A stretch of DNA of 64,000 nucleotides from Fusobacterium perfoetens ATCC 29250 (lineage in GTDB: Bacteria; Fusobacteriota; Fusobacteriia; Fusobacteriales; Fusobacteriaceae): assembly GCF_000622245.1 (NCBI RefSeq), contig NZ_JHXW01000004.1, positions 1 through 64,000 on the forward strand, read 5' to 3'. The position numbers and the translations under genes were made by a program. The notes below the pieces were generated by a model. It was not told where the DNA came from and did no database searches. It worked only from the letters and a program-made list of their open reading frames with translations. Shown in pieces: positions 53,469 through 63,162 of this stretch. The number at the start of each line of letters is the position of its first letter. Position 1 is the stretch's first letter.

Positions 53469-53852
53469 ATGAAAGACGGTTTAAAAGAAGGAATGAAACT
53501 TACTCATACTAAAATAGTTGGTTCTGAGGAAACAGCAGCAAAAATAGCTTCTGGTACTTTAGAAGTTTATGGTACTCCATATTTAGTAGCTTTTATGGAA
53601 AAAACTTCTCTTGATATTGTTGCTCCTTTCTTAGATGAAAATGAATCAACTGTTGGGATTGCAATGAATATGAAACATTTAAGAGCTAACAAAGTTGGGG
53701 ATGAAATCTCTTGTGAATCTACTCTTGTAAAAATAGAGGGAAGAAAGTTAACTTTTGAAGTTAAAGCAATGTATAAAGATATTGTTATCGGTGAAGGTAT
53801 ACACGAAAGATTTGTTATTGATGTAAATAAGTTTCTTTCTAAATTAAATTAA
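53469..53852 (+). CDS. FlK-like hotdog thioesterase
   Basis: The start at 53469 follows GGAGG; an upstream start at 53445 lies before that site. The 127-residue hotdog protein has GTPYLVAFMEKTS and NMKHLRANKVGDE. Thr36, Glu44 and His70 have exactly the spacing of the FlK catalytic residues Thr42, Glu50 and His76 (fluoroacetyl-CoA thioesterase). It should hydrolyse a short acyl-CoA; the natural substrate is not known. It diverges from bioB. Confidence 0.85.
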   Translation: MKDGLKEGMKLTHTKIVGSEETAAKIASGTLEVYGTPYLVAFMEKTSLDIVAPFLDENESTVGIAMNMKHLRANKVGDEISCESTLVKIEGRKLTFEVKAMYKDIVIGEGIHERFVIDVNKFLSKLN

Positions 53853-53862
53853 TAAAAATAAA

Positions 53863-53902
53863 TAAGCTGTTACATTTTATAAAATTGTAACAGCTATATT
53901 TT
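53863..53902. terminator. Bidirectional terminator
   Basis: AGCTGTTACA (53865-53874) pairs with TGTAACAGCT (53886-53895) between convergent genes, with AT runs on both sides. Confidence 0.85.
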
Positions 53903-54952
53903 TTATATTTTTTTATACCAATTTATAAAATTTTTAATTCCATCTTTAAAAATTGTTTGAGGATTATATTTTATCATCTCTTTAGCTTTTGAAATATCAG
54001 CAAAAGTTCTATCTACATCCCCACTTTGTTTTGGCATTTCCTTTATTTTTGCTTTTTTATTTAATGTTTCCTCTATTGTAGAAATCATCTCTTTTAATGA
54101 AACAGTATTTGAATTTCCAAGATTTAATATTTCATAAACTCCTTTATTTTTATCAAGGTAATCAATGGATTTTTTTATTCCTTGTACTATATCTTTTACA
54201 TAAGTATAATCCCTTGAGCTACTTCCATCACCATACATTTCAATTTCTTCATCATTTATTATTTTCTTTGTAAATTTATGAATTGCTAAATCTGGTCTTT
54301 GTCTTTCTCCATAAACAGTAAAAAATCTTAATTGAATCATATTAACTCCATAAAGATGGGAATAAACATGACCTAAAATTTCTCCAGATTTTTTAGTAGC
54401 TGCATAAGGTGAAATTGGAAAGTCCACTATATCCTTTTCAGAAAAAGGTACTTTTTTATTATTTCCATAAACAGAAGAGGAAGAAGCTTGAATAAATTTT
54501 TTTATTTGAAATTTTTTACAATTTTCTAAAAGATTTAAAAAACCTTTTATGTTTACATCTTCATATTCCATTGGTTGTAATAGTGACGGTCTTACACCAG
54601 CAAGTCCAGCTAAGTTTATAATAATTTCTGGCTTTTCAACAGAAAAAATATTCTCTACTATTTTTTCATCTCTAATATCTCCATAATATAATTTATAATC
54701 TTCACTATTTATCTCTTGAGAAACTTTTTTAATAATCTCATCTTTTGATAAATTGGAATTTTCTATATCAATTTTTTTTAAATCTTCTAATCTGTTTAAA
54801 CTTTCAAAAATATTTCTTATTTTAATTTTATAAGAATAAAATTCATGAAAATTATCAAGACTTATTATTTTATAATTTTCTTTTAACAACTCTTCACAAA
54901 GATGAGAACCAATAAATCCAGCTCCCCCTGTTATTAATATAGTTTTTTTCAT
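53903..54952 (-). CDS. NAD-dependent epimerase, likely UDP-glucuronate 4-epimerase
   Basis: The 349-residue SDR enzyme has GGAGFIGSHLCE at the N-terminus, an SSSVYG motif, YAATKKSGE (catalytic Tyr and Lys) and RFFTVYGERQRPD. The pattern fits UDP-glucuronate 4-epimerases (LspL-type), which give UDP-galacturonate. It directly follows ugd, whose product would be its substrate. It is the last gene of the six-gene operon from 60265. Confidence 0.87.
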   Translation of the reverse strand: MKKTILITGGAGFIGSHLCEELLKENYKIISLDNFHEFYSYKIKIRNIFESLNRLEDLKKIDIENSNLSKDEIIKKVSQEINSEDYKLYYGDIRDEKIVENIFSVEKPEIIINLAGLAGVRPSLLQPMEYEDVNIKGFLNLLENCKKFQIKKFIQASSSSVYGNNKKVPFSEKDIVDFPISPYAATKKSGEILGHVYSHLYGVNMIQLRFFTVYGERQRPDLAIHKFTKKIINDEEIEMYGDGSSSRDYTYVKDIVQGIKKSIDYLDKNKGVYEILNLGNSNTVSLKEMISTIEETLNKKAKIKEMPKQSGDVDRTFADISKAKEMIKYNPQTIFKDGIKNFINWYKKI

Positions 54953-54961
54953 TTTTTCTCC

Positions 54962-56185
54962 TTAATCTCTTTTAAAAATATCTCTTGTATATACTTTATC
55001 TCTTACATCATCAAGTACTGAATCATATCTGTTTGCTAAAATACTTCCACTTAATTTTTTAAATTCTTCTAAGTCATTTACAATTTTATTACCAAAAAAT
55101 GTATCTTCATCTTTTAAAGTCGGCTCATAAATAATAACAGAAACTCCTTTATCTTTAATTCTTTTTATTATTCCCTGAATACTACTCTGCCTAAAATTAT
55201 CACTATTACTTTTCATTGTTAAACGATAAATTCCAACAGTTGAATTTTTTATATTTTCAAAATCTAAATTTTCTAACACACGACTTGCTATAAAATCTTT
55301 ACGAGTATGATTAGATTTTACAATAGCTCCTATAATATCTTGAGGAATTTCATCATAGTTAGCTAAAAGTTGTTTTGTATCTTTTGGTAAACAATAGCCA
55401 CCATAACCAAAAGATGGATTATTATAATATGTCCCTATTCTTGGGTCTAAACAAACTCCATCTATAATATCTTTTGTATTCAAATTTTTCATTTCTGCAT
55501 ATGTATCAAGTTCATTAAAATATCCAATTCTTAAAGCTAAATATGTATTTGAAAAAAGTTTTACAGCTTCAGCTTCTGTAAATCCCATAAACAAAGTTTC
55601 TATATCTTTTTTTATAGCTCCCTCTTGTAATAATTTTGCAAAAAGATGAGCTTTTTCAGTTAAAAATTCATCATCTTTATCAGTTGAAACTATTATTCTT
55701 GATGGATATAAATTATCATACAAAGCTTTTGATTCTCTTAAAAATTCTGGACTAAAAATTATATTTTTACTATTATATTTTTTTCTGATTGATTCTGTGT
55801 ATCCAACAGGAATTGTAGATTTTATAACTATAATTGCTTTGTTATTAACTTTTAATATTTCCTCTATAACTTTTTCTACTGTAGAAGTATCAAAATAATT
55901 TGTTTTTACATCATAATTTGTTGGAACAGCCACAATTATAAAATCAGCATTTTTATAAGAATTTTCACTATCTAAAACTCCTTGTAAATTTAATTTATGA
56001 TTTTTTAAATATTCTTCTATATAATCATCTTGAATAGGAGATATTTTGTTATTTATCATTTTAATTTTTTCTTCATCTACATCTAAAGCTGTAACTTTAT
56101 TATGTTGAGCTAGCAATATCGCTATTGATAATCCAACATATCCTGTTCCAACCACTGTTATATTCAAAGAATTTTTATTTTCCAT
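54962..56185 (-). CDS. ugd: UDP-glucose 6-dehydrogenase
   Basis: The 407-residue NAD-dependent enzyme oxidises UDP-glucose to UDP-glucuronate. [13 protein letters not shown] (Rossmann), [20 protein letters not shown] and the catalytic Cys in [15 protein letters not shown] (near 265) are present. It lies 22 nt after an ArnT-like gene and 9 nt before the epimerase, giving a UDP-GlcA to UDP-GalA module. Confidence 0.94.
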   Translation of the reverse strand: MENKNSLNITVVGTGYVGLSIAILLAQHNKVTALDVDEEKIKMINNKISPIQDDYIEEYLKNHKLNLQGVLDSENSYKNADFIIVAVPTNYDVKTNYFDTSTVEKVIEEILKVNNKAIIVIKSTIPVGYTESIRKKYNSKNIIFSPEFLRESKALYDNLYPSRIIVSTDKDDEFLTEKAHLFAKLLQEGAIKKDIETLFMGFTEAEAVKLFSNTYLALRIGYFNELDTYAEMKNLNTKDIIDGVCLDPRIGTYYNNPSFGYGGYCLPKDTKQLLANYDEIPQDIIGAIVKSNHTRKDFIASRVLENLDFENIKNSTVGIYRLTMKSNSDNFRQSSIQGIIKRIKDKGVSVIIYEPTLKDEDTFFGNKIVNDLEEFKKLSGSILANRYDSVLDDVRDKVYTRDIFKRD

Positions 56186-56207
56186 ACCCTAAACTTCCTT
56201 TCTAATC

Positions 56208-57677
56208 CTAAAATTCAAAGATAAAATATTTTTTATTTTTATAAATAATATTTAGATTTTTATCTTTTAAATCATCTATATATTTTGTTTTAGATATAAA
56301 TATTTTTTTATCTATTGAAATATTTTCGCCAAAATTATCTGTTATTATAATCTCTTTATTTATTACATCTTTTAAATTTACAATATCTTCAAATCTATAA
56401 GATATAATTTGATTTCTTGCATCTTTATTTATTATTTTTATAGGATATTTCAATGTATAATTTTTATTGTAAAACTCTATATTAAAGTTGATAAATACAA
56501 AAATTATAAACAGAGAAATTGGAGTTATTAATAATCTTTTATAAAAATTTTTCTCCTTATTAAAAATCAAATTAAAAGGAATAGAGAAAATTGATAAAAC
56601 TTCCATTACTATTAATAAAATCTTTCCAATTTTTTTATCTCTCATTTTCATAATAAAGCTTAATAATAATAAAATTGCTCCTGGAGATATTGGTAAAAGA
56701 TATATTTCTAATTTTCCACTTGCAATAGAAAGTAAAACTATAACCACTATTGTCCAAACAAAACCTATTTTTTCTAAAATATCCCATTTGTTATAAGATT
56801 TTATATTTTTTAAATAATAAACTATTGAGAATAATATTGTAATTCCATAGGGATATAATATAGCTGGTAATTTTTTTATATAATAATAAAAAGGTCTTAC
56901 ATGAGCTTTTGATTTTACAATTCTTCCTACTGTTTCCTGTCCAAATAAAAGATTTACATACTCTTTTCCTTCTGGATAAGTAAAAAGTTTTCCTATCCAT
57001 ATTCCTAAAAGAAACAATATTAAAAGAATTCCTCTAAAAAATTTTATCTTTTTTAAAAATTCTATATTTTTTTCAAAAATAAGAAAAACCAATATAATTC
57101 CTACAGGAATTCCAAATCCTGCTGGTCCTTTTGTAAAGATAGCCAAAAATATAAATATATATATTGCAAAAATATTTATATTATTAAATTTAATTTTTCC
57201 ATAATATAAATTAAAGAAAAAATAAAGAGATAAAAATATGAAACAACTCATAAGCATATCCATTCTTATAAAAGCTGATGTCCCTATAAAAAATGGGATA
57301 GAAATTAAAAATATAGTAAATATAAAAGCTTCCCTTTCACTTTTAAATCTTTTTATAAATTTATAAAAATAAGTTGTTATAAAAAATGATGGAATAAGAC
57401 TTCCTAATATTATTGTTCCCTGTATAAAAAAATCTTTCATATATTTTCTAGCTAAAAATAATATGAAAAAATATAAAGGTGGTTTATCTGGATATAGCTC
57501 TCCTAAATATTTTAAAATAAATAAATTTTTACTTTGAATCATATTATCAACTATAACAAAATATTTAATTTCATTTTTTATATCTGGAAAACGAAATATA
57601 GCTAAAGGGAGAAATACAAAAATATATATTCCTAAAAAAATTAGATAATTTTTATCTATTTTTAACTTTCTTTCCAT
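56208..57677 (-). CDS. ArnT-like membrane glycosyltransferase, second copy
   Basis: The 489-residue protein has about 11-12 membrane spans and the PMT/ArnT-type first loop with LGELYPDKPPLYFF (near 60). Such GT-C enzymes move a sugar from undecaprenyl phosphate to lipid A or core. The acidic residue of the first loop is less clear than in the neighbour, so it may act on another acceptor or in a pair. It overlaps the previous gene by 16 nt. Confidence 0.83.
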   Translation of the reverse strand: MERKLKIDKNYLIFLGIYIFVFLPLAIFRFPDIKNEIKYFVIVDNMIQSKNLFILKYLGELYPDKPPLYFFILFLARKYMKDFFIQGTIILGSLIPSFFITTYFYKFIKRFKSEREAFIFTIFLISIPFFIGTSAFIRMDMLMSCFIFLSLYFFFNLYYGKIKFNNINIFAIYIFIFLAIFTKGPAGFGIPVGIILVFLIFEKNIEFLKKIKFFRGILLILFLLGIWIGKLFTYPEGKEYVNLLFGQETVGRIVKSKAHVRPFYYYIKKLPAILYPYGITILFSIVYYLKNIKSYNKWDILEKIGFVWTIVVIVLLSIASGKLEIYLLPISPGAILLLLSFIMKMRDKKIGKILLIVMEVLSIFSIPFNLIFNKEKNFYKRLLITPISLFIIFVFINFNIEFYNKNYTLKYPIKIINKDARNQIISYRFEDIVNLKDVINKEIIITDNFGENISIDKKIFISKTKYIDDLKDKNLNIIYKNKKYFIFEF

Positions 57678-59278
57678 AAAGGCTCCTTATTTTTTTCTAA
57701 AAAGTAAATTTCTACAAGTTCATTAACCTCATTAAAATATAATTCTTTTTTTAAAATAGTATAATTTTCTTTTACATCTTCTGGTAAATCAGAGAAAAAT
57801 ATTAATTTTTCTGGTAAGGATTCTATATTTTTATAATCTTCTATTTCTTTTCCAACTCTCCAAACATCCATAATTCCATAAGAATCTGAATATATTTCTT
57901 CTTTATTAGAAGCTTTTACAAATTCTTTAATATTCTTTGCATTTATAAATTTTTGTTGTTTATCTACAAAGTTTTTAGAAATAAAACCGCTAGATATTGA
58001 ATAAACTATCAAAAAGAAAATTCCACTTCCTAAAGTAATATATTTTAAGAAATATTCTTTTTTATCCTTTAAATTTTTAAAAGAAAAATATATAAATGGT
58101 ATTAAAAAAATAATTAATAAAAAAGTATATTTTATTTGAAAATTTTTATTTAAATATTGAGTTATAAAAATAAATCCTAAAAGCCCACAAGATAACAATA
58201 AAATAAAACCATTTTGAACATTTAAAAGAAATCTATCTGATTTTTTTAATTTATCCAATGTTAAATTGTAGTAATAATAACAGATATTTCCAACTCCTAT
58301 ACTAGAGACCATAAATATTGGAATTCCATATCTTTTCTTTTTCATCTTGATTATAGAAAGAAAAACTATCACTAAAATATTCCAGAAAAATATTAATTTT
58401 GAAAAATTTTTATTTTCATTTCTTTCTTCATTCCATTTTTTAAAAAATAAACTTATGGAAAAAAATAACCATATTCCCATATAGATAAAATAATCTAAAT
58501 AATAGAAAAAACTTTTTTTATGAGAATTCATCCAAGTATTTTCCTCTTTTTTAAGAACTGATAAAAAGAAATCTGGATATTTAAAATAAACTATACTTGG
58601 CCAAATTAAAGCTAAAACAATTCCAACTAAAATAAAAATTATTATATTTTTTAAATTTTTCTTATACTCATTTAAACCAAAAATAAATATATGTGCCAAT
58701 AAAAATGGAATAAAAAGCCCATAAACTCCTACAGGACCTTTACTCATAATAGAAAGAGCCAAAAATATTCCAGCAAATATAAACTCTCTTGTTTTTGATG
58801 ATTTTAATCCTTTTACAAAAAAAGTTATGCTTCCAAAAATAAGTACATAAGTAAACATATCCCAAGTATTTTCATTTCCAACTTTTATTATCATAAAAGT
58901 TGTACTTGCTACAAAGCTTCCCAAAAAACTTAAAAAGATATTTTCAGTAAAATTTTTTATAAAATAATAAACTAAAAATATAAAAATTATTCCTAATATT
59001 CCTACAGGAATACGAAGGAGCCATTGATTAGTAAAATTTTCTGTAAGTTTCATTATAATAGCTGTTAACCATGTTGGAAAAGGTGGTTTTTCAAATCTTA
59101 ATATCCCATTTAAAGTTGGTATTAAAAAATTATTATTTAAAACCATCTCTCTAGCTGTTATAAAATTTCTAGCTTCCATAAGTCCCACAGGTCTTATCCC
59201 TAAATTTATAAAAAAACTTATAAAAGATACAATTCCAAGCAAAGATAAATATATTTTTTCATTTTGTTTACTTAACAT
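57662..59278 (-). CDS. ArnT-like membrane glycosyltransferase, first copy
   Basis: The 538-residue protein has about 12 spans and the ArnT/RgtA opening GIRPVGLMEARNFITAREMV followed by FEKPPFPTWLTAI (about residues 25-75); the catalytic acidic residue is the Glu of LMEARNF. It is a PMT-like GT-C enzyme for lipid A or LPS core. It is two bases from the LAB_N gene and overlaps the second ArnT-like gene. Confidence 0.87.
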   Translation of the reverse strand: MLSKQNEKIYLSLLGIVSFISFFINLGIRPVGLMEARNFITAREMVLNNNFLIPTLNGILRFEKPPFPTWLTAIIMKLTENFTNQWLLRIPVGILGIIFIFLVYYFIKNFTENIFLSFLGSFVASTTFMIIKVGNENTWDMFTYVLIFGSITFFVKGLKSSKTREFIFAGIFLALSIMSKGPVGVYGLFIPFLLAHIFIFGLNEYKKNLKNIIIFILVGIVLALIWPSIVYFKYPDFFLSVLKKEENTWMNSHKKSFFYYLDYFIYMGIWLFFSISLFFKKWNEERNENKNFSKLIFFWNILVIVFLSIIKMKKKRYGIPIFMVSSIGVGNICYYYYNLTLDKLKKSDRFLLNVQNGFILLLSCGLLGFIFITQYLNKNFQIKYTFLLIIFLIPFIYFSFKNLKDKKEYFLKYITLGSGIFFLIVYSISSGFISKNFVDKQQKFINAKNIKEFVKASNKEEIYSDSYGIMDVWRVGKEIEDYKNIESLPEKLIFFSDLPEDVKENYTILKKELYFNEVNELVEIYFLEKNKEPLWKES

Positions 59279-59280
59279 AT

Positions 59281-59550
59281 TTACTCCTCAGTTTTAAATT
59301 TTTTAATTAAATAAATATTTCTACTATAAATCAATACATTTGGAGCTTGTCCTAATATAAATACAGGGTCTTTTTTATAAATAGCATAAATCAATAAAAG
59401 TGTGCTTCCTCCTAAACTAAAAACCCAAAATGAAAATGGAATTACACTTTTCTTTGCCTTTTCACTTGCAATCCATTGAATTATAAACCTCATTGAAAAA
59501 AGTCCTTGTCCGATTAGTCCTAATAAAAACCATATATTCCACTTAAACAT
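59281..59550 (-). CDS. LAB_N domain small membrane protein
   Basis: The ATG at 59550 overlaps the GT2 stop, with GGGAGAAG upstream; a TTG at 59571 is less likely. The 89-residue protein has three short spans and the stand-alone lipid-A-disaccharide-synthase N-terminal motif (GLFSMRFIIQWIASEKAKKSVIPFSFW, about 14-40). Such proteins accompany GT2/ArnT clusters and are thought to move polyprenyl-phosphate sugars across the membrane. Confidence 0.85.
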   Translation of the reverse strand: MFKWNIWFLLGLIGQGLFSMRFIIQWIASEKAKKSVIPFSFWVFSLGGSTLLLIYAIYKKDPVFILGQAPNVLIYSRNIYLIKKFKTEE

Positions 59551-60265
59551 TTTTATCTTCTCCCATTTCAACTTGATATCTCAATCTTCTTTTTTTCATC
59601 CATCTAACAGCAAAAGCATCTTTTAAACCTTTAAAAAGTCTATTAAAAACTCCATATTTAGAATATCCAAATTCTCTGTCATAATGTTTTACAGGAATTT
59701 CAACTACTTTAAATCCATTTATTTTTGCCAAAGTTGGAAGAAATCTATGCATTCCCTCATAAAGATAAAAGCTTTTAACAACTTCTTTTTTAAAAAGTTT
59801 TAATGGACACCCTGTATCTTTAATATCATCTCCTGTAATATAATTTCTAACTGAATTTCCTACAACAGAAGATATTTTTCTTTTTAATCCATCTTCTCTT
59901 GTCTCTCTTTTTCCATTTACCATATCATATTCTTTTATATATGGTAAAAGTGTATATACATCTTCTGGGTCTGTCTGTAAATCTGAATCCATCATTAAAA
60001 CTAAATCTCCACTAGCTTTTTTAAAAGCAAAATCTAAAGCTGCTGTTTGTCCATTATTTTTTGTAAAATGAAATACTTTTACATGTCCATTTTTTTTCGC
60101 TTCTTCATTTAAAATCTCTTTACTTCCATCTGTACTTCCATCATTTACTAAAATTATTTCATAAGAATCAAAACCTTTTTTCAAAGAGTTTTCCACTTTC
60201 TCTATAAATCTTGAAATATTATCTTTTTCATTATAAACAGGTGCTACAACTGAAATTCTTTCCAT
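59543..60265 (-). CDS. Polyprenyl-phosphate glycosyltransferase (GT2, ArnC/RgtE-like)
   Basis: The 240-residue GT2 protein has VVAPVYNEKDNISRFIEKVE, LVNDGSTDGSKEIL and the DxD motif LMMDSDLQTDPEDV. It lacks the two C-terminal membrane spans of ArnC, so it is of the soluble DPM1-like type. It would load a sugar nucleotide (here likely UDP-GalA) on undecaprenyl phosphate for the ArnT-like transferases. It is the first gene of the leftward operon. Confidence 0.88.
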   Translation of the reverse strand: MERISVVAPVYNEKDNISRFIEKVENSLKKGFDSYEIILVNDGSTDGSKEILNEEAKKNGHVKVFHFTKNNGQTAALDFAFKKASGDLVLMMDSDLQTDPEDVYTLLPYIKEYDMVNGKRETREDGLKRKISSVVGNSVRNYITGDDIKDTGCPLKLFKKEVVKSFYLYEGMHRFLPTLAKINGFKVVEIPVKHYDREFGYSKYGVFNRLFKGLKDAFAVRWMKKRRLRYQVEMGEDKNV

Positions 60266-60316
60266 ACCTTTATCTCCTTTTTTATTTTTTTGAATTATAT
60301 AATAGTATTATTAAGA

Positions 60317-60344
60317 TTTGGTAAAGAAAATTTAATTAACCAAA
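60317..60344. promoter_or_regulatory. Inverted repeat in the divergent region
   Basis: TTTGGTAAA (60317-60325) and TTAACCAAA (60336-60344) pair in eight of nine positions with 10 bp between. It sits between the lipid A operon and the response regulator gene and may be the binding site of that regulator. Confidence 0.4.
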
Positions 60345-60387
60345 AAAATTTTTTTAAAGTCTAATTCAAAAAAAGAAAGGATTTAAT

Positions 60388-61062
60388 ATGAAAAAAATTT
60401 TAATAATAGAAGATGATAAAAAAATAAGAAGATTATTAGAACTAGAATTAGAACATGAAGGTTATTTAGTAGAAAGTTATGAAGAGGGAGAAAAAGCTAT
60501 AGAAAAATTTAAAAATAGTTTTTTTGATGTTATTTTACTTGATTTAATGCTTCCTAATCTATCTGGAGAAGAAATTTGTAAAATTATTAGAAAAATATCT
60601 GAAATTCCTATAATTGTTATAACTGCAAAAGATAGTATAATTAGTAAGGTTGAATTATTAGATATGGGTGCTGATGATTATATCACAAAACCTTTTAATA
60701 TAGAAGAACTTTGTGCTAGAATAAGAGTTGTTTTAAGAAATAAAAAGAATTATAATACAAAAGATATTTTACGATATGGAAATTTAAGTCTTAATACTTC
60801 TTTAAAAGTTTTGAAAAGAAATGATGAAGAAATCTCTTTAACAAAAACAGAATATAAATTATTAGAAATTTTCTTTTTAAATAAAGAAATAGGATTAAGT
60901 AGAGAAAAAATTATAGAAGAAGTATGGGGATTTGATTTTGATGGTGATAATAAAATAGTTGATGTCTTTATTAACTCCTTAAGAAAAAAAATAGATTTAG
61001 AAAACGAAAAATATATTTCCTCTATGCGAGGATTTGGATATATTTTTAAGTTAAAAAATTAG
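60388..61062 (+). CDS. OmpR/PhoB-family response regulator
   Basis: The 224-residue protein has a receiver domain (phospho-Asp in ILLDLMLPNLSGEE near 53; IITAKD; ITKPF) and a C-terminal winged helix (LTKTEYKLLEIF, VWGFDFDG, RGFGYIFKL). It is encoded with a histidine kinase and diverges from the lipid A operon, so by analogy with PmrA it may control that operon. Confidence 0.95.
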   Translation: MKKILIIEDDKKIRRLLELELEHEGYLVESYEEGEKAIEKFKNSFFDVILLDLMLPNLSGEEICKIIRKISEIPIIVITAKDSIISKVELLDMGADDYITKPFNIEELCARIRVVLRNKKNYNTKDILRYGNLSLNTSLKVLKRNDEEISLTKTEYKLLEIFFLNKEIGLSREKIIEEVWGFDFDGDNKIVDVFINSLRKKIDLENEKYISSMRGFGYIFKLKN

Positions 61063-61075
61063 TTGGAGAAAATAT

Positions 61076-62437
61076 ATGAAAAGATTAGCTCATGAACTTC
61101 ATAAAAATTATAAACTTTTAATAGTCATTTTTATACTTCCATATATAACATTTTTACTTTTTTTTGCTTCATATATAAAAAAAGTTTCTTTTGATGATAT
61201 ATATTCTGTAGATAGTTTTTTAAGTTATGAATTAACAGAGTTTAAAGAAGAAATAGTTTCTAAAGAAAAAACTGTAGACCAATTTTTTTATGAAGCTTTG
61301 GAAGAATGTCCAGATGTTCCTGGAGTAACTGTTTTTTTTAAATTTAATAATAAAATTTATTCAGATGATAAAGTTTTAGAAAATTTTTATAAATTTGAAA
61401 AGAAAAAATTCTCTAATGAAATTCAAAAAATAGATTTTTATAAATATCATTTTTTAAAAAAGATTGTTAGTGCTGAAGATTTTGGAAATATTGAAGTTCT
61501 AATAGTAAAAAATTTAATTGATGATAGACTTTTACTTTTTAATGTTATCATAGTTTCTACTATTTTAATAACTATTGCTTTTTTAATAAGTATATTTGTA
61601 TCTAAAAAGTTTTATAATGAAGTGGTTACCTCTATAAATAATTTACAAAAAATCACTAATAATATAAATCTTAATAATATTAATCCCCAAATAAAATCAA
61701 AAAATTACTTTATTGAAATAGAAAAAGTTATGTTATCTTATGAAAATATGTTAGAAAGATTATATACTCAAACAAATGCCCAAATAGAGTTTGTCAATAA
61801 TGCTTCTCATGAATTAAAAACTCCTCTTTTTATAATTAAAGGTTACTTAAATTTAATTGAAAGATGGGGAATTGAAAAGAAAGATATTTCTTTAGAAGCA
61901 CTTGTTTCTATAAAAGAAGAAGTTGAAAATATGGATACTCTTATCAAAAAATTATTATTTCTTGCAAAAGATGATAATGAAAATTTAGAATATATTGAAT
62001 TGGATATTTCAGAAGTTATTTCAAATATTATTTCAGAATTAAAAGTTGTTTATCCTAAACAAAAAATATCTTTTAATGGTAGTGAAAATTACATAAACTC
62101 TGATTATTTTTTAATAAAACAACTATTTTTCAATATTATTGAAAATGCAATAAAATATGGAAATAATAATGAAATAAATGTGTCTATTGTCAATAATAAA
62201 AATATTTCAATTATAATTGAAGATAATGGTATTGGAATATCAAAAGAAAATCTAAATCATATCTATGATAGATTTTTTAGAGTTGATAAAAGTAGAAATA
62301 GAGAAATAAAAAGTCATGGTTTAGGTTTATCAATAGTTAAAAAAATTACTAGAATATTAAAAATTGATTTGAATATTGAAAGTGAAATAAATAAAGGCAC
62401 AAAGGTTACAGTAACAATTCCTACTACAAAAATATAA
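61076..62437 (+). CDS. Sensor histidine kinase
   Basis: The 453-residue kinase has two membrane spans (about 15-35 and 160-182) around a periplasmic domain of about 120 residues, then a HisKA domain with FVNNASHELKTPLFIIKGY and a HATPase domain with NIIENAIKYG, EDNGIGI and SHGLGLSIVKKI. GGAG precedes the start. It pairs with the OmpR-family regulator 14 nt upstream. Its signal is unknown. Confidence 0.95.
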   Translation: MKRLAHELHKNYKLLIVIFILPYITFLLFFASYIKKVSFDDIYSVDSFLSYELTEFKEEIVSKEKTVDQFFYEALEECPDVPGVTVFFKFNNKIYSDDKVLENFYKFEKKKFSNEIQKIDFYKYHFLKKIVSAEDFGNIEVLIVKNLIDDRLLLFNVIIVSTILITIAFLISIFVSKKFYNEVVTSINNLQKITNNINLNNINPQIKSKNYFIEIEKVMLSYENMLERLYTQTNAQIEFVNNASHELKTPLFIIKGYLNLIERWGIEKKDISLEALVSIKEEVENMDTLIKKLLFLAKDDNENLEYIELDISEVISNIISELKVVYPKQKISFNGSENYINSDYFLIKQLFFNIIENAIKYGNNNEINVSIVNNKNISIIIEDNGIGISKENLNHIYDRFFRVDKSRNREIKSHGLGLSIVKKITRILKIDLNIESEINKGTKVTVTIPTTKI

Positions 62438-62458
62438 ATTTTTTATATCTTTTATAAT

Positions 62459-62503
62459 AAAAAGAGGCTATTGTATTTTATATTTACAATAACCTCTTTT
62501 TTT
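62459..62503. terminator. Bidirectional terminator between kinase gene and thiE
   Basis: AAAGAGG-C-TATTGTA (62461-62475) pairs with TACAATA-A-CCTCTTT (62485-62499) followed by T-runs. Confidence 0.88.
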
Positions 62504-62529
62504 ATTTAAAGAGTCTTTTAGGAATAAAT

Positions 62530-63162
62530 TTATTTTTTTAATTTGCTTATTAAAGATTTTACTTTTTCTGAAATATTTTCAGCTCCCACAATATCACTTA
62601 CTAAGCAAATTCTTTTTGCCCCTCTCTCAATTATTTTATCAATGTTATAATCTTTTATTCCTCCAATGGCAACAAAAGGAATATCTAAATTATTTACAAC
62701 ATATTCTAAATATTCTAATCCTACAGGAGCAGTATCTTTTGTTGTTGTAGGAAATATTGGCCCAACTCCAATATAATCTACATCATTATTTTCATAAGCT
62801 TTTTTTCCTTGTTCTGGAGAATGAGTTGATAGACCAATTATTTTATTTTCTCCTATAAGTTTCCTTACTTCACTAGGAGGAATATCATCTTGTCCCACAT
62901 GAACCCCATCTGCATCAACTAAAATTGCTATATCAATATTATCATTTACAATAAAAGTAACTCCATTTTTTTTACAAATTTCCCTTATCTCTCTAGCTTC
63001 TTTTAATTTTTCGCCCAAACTTTTATTCTTTTCTCTATATTGAATTATTTTTATTCCACCACGAATCATCTCTTCTACACATTGTATATTAGTCTTTCCA
63101 TTAGTAAAATTTTCACCTGTAATTCCATAGATTCCTTCAGGAATAATTATTCTATTTCTCAA
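62530..63162 (-). CDS. thiE: Thiamine-phosphate synthase
   Basis: The 210-residue TIM-barrel enzyme joins the thiazole and pyrimidine units of thiamine. VQYREKN, VNDNIDIAILVDADGVHVGQDD and YIGVGPIFPTTTKDTA are ThiE signatures. It overlaps thiF by 11 nt and is the last gene of the leftward thiamine cluster. Confidence 0.97.
   Translation of the reverse strand: MRNRIIIPEGIYGITGENFTNGKTNIQCVEEMIRGGIKIIQYREKNKSLGEKLKEAREIREICKKNGVTFIVNDNIDIAILVDADGVHVGQDDIPPSEVRKLIGENKIIGLSTHSPEQGKKAYENNDVDYIGVGPIFPTTTKDTAPVGLEYLEYVVNNLDIPFVAIGGIKDYNIDKIIERGAKRICLVSDIVGAENISEKVKSLISKLKK

Noticed and set aside
60266-60387. Clear PmrA-type direct-repeat box
   Set aside because: A partial CTTAAT-N5-TATTAT match exists but is too weak in such AT-rich DNA to call.
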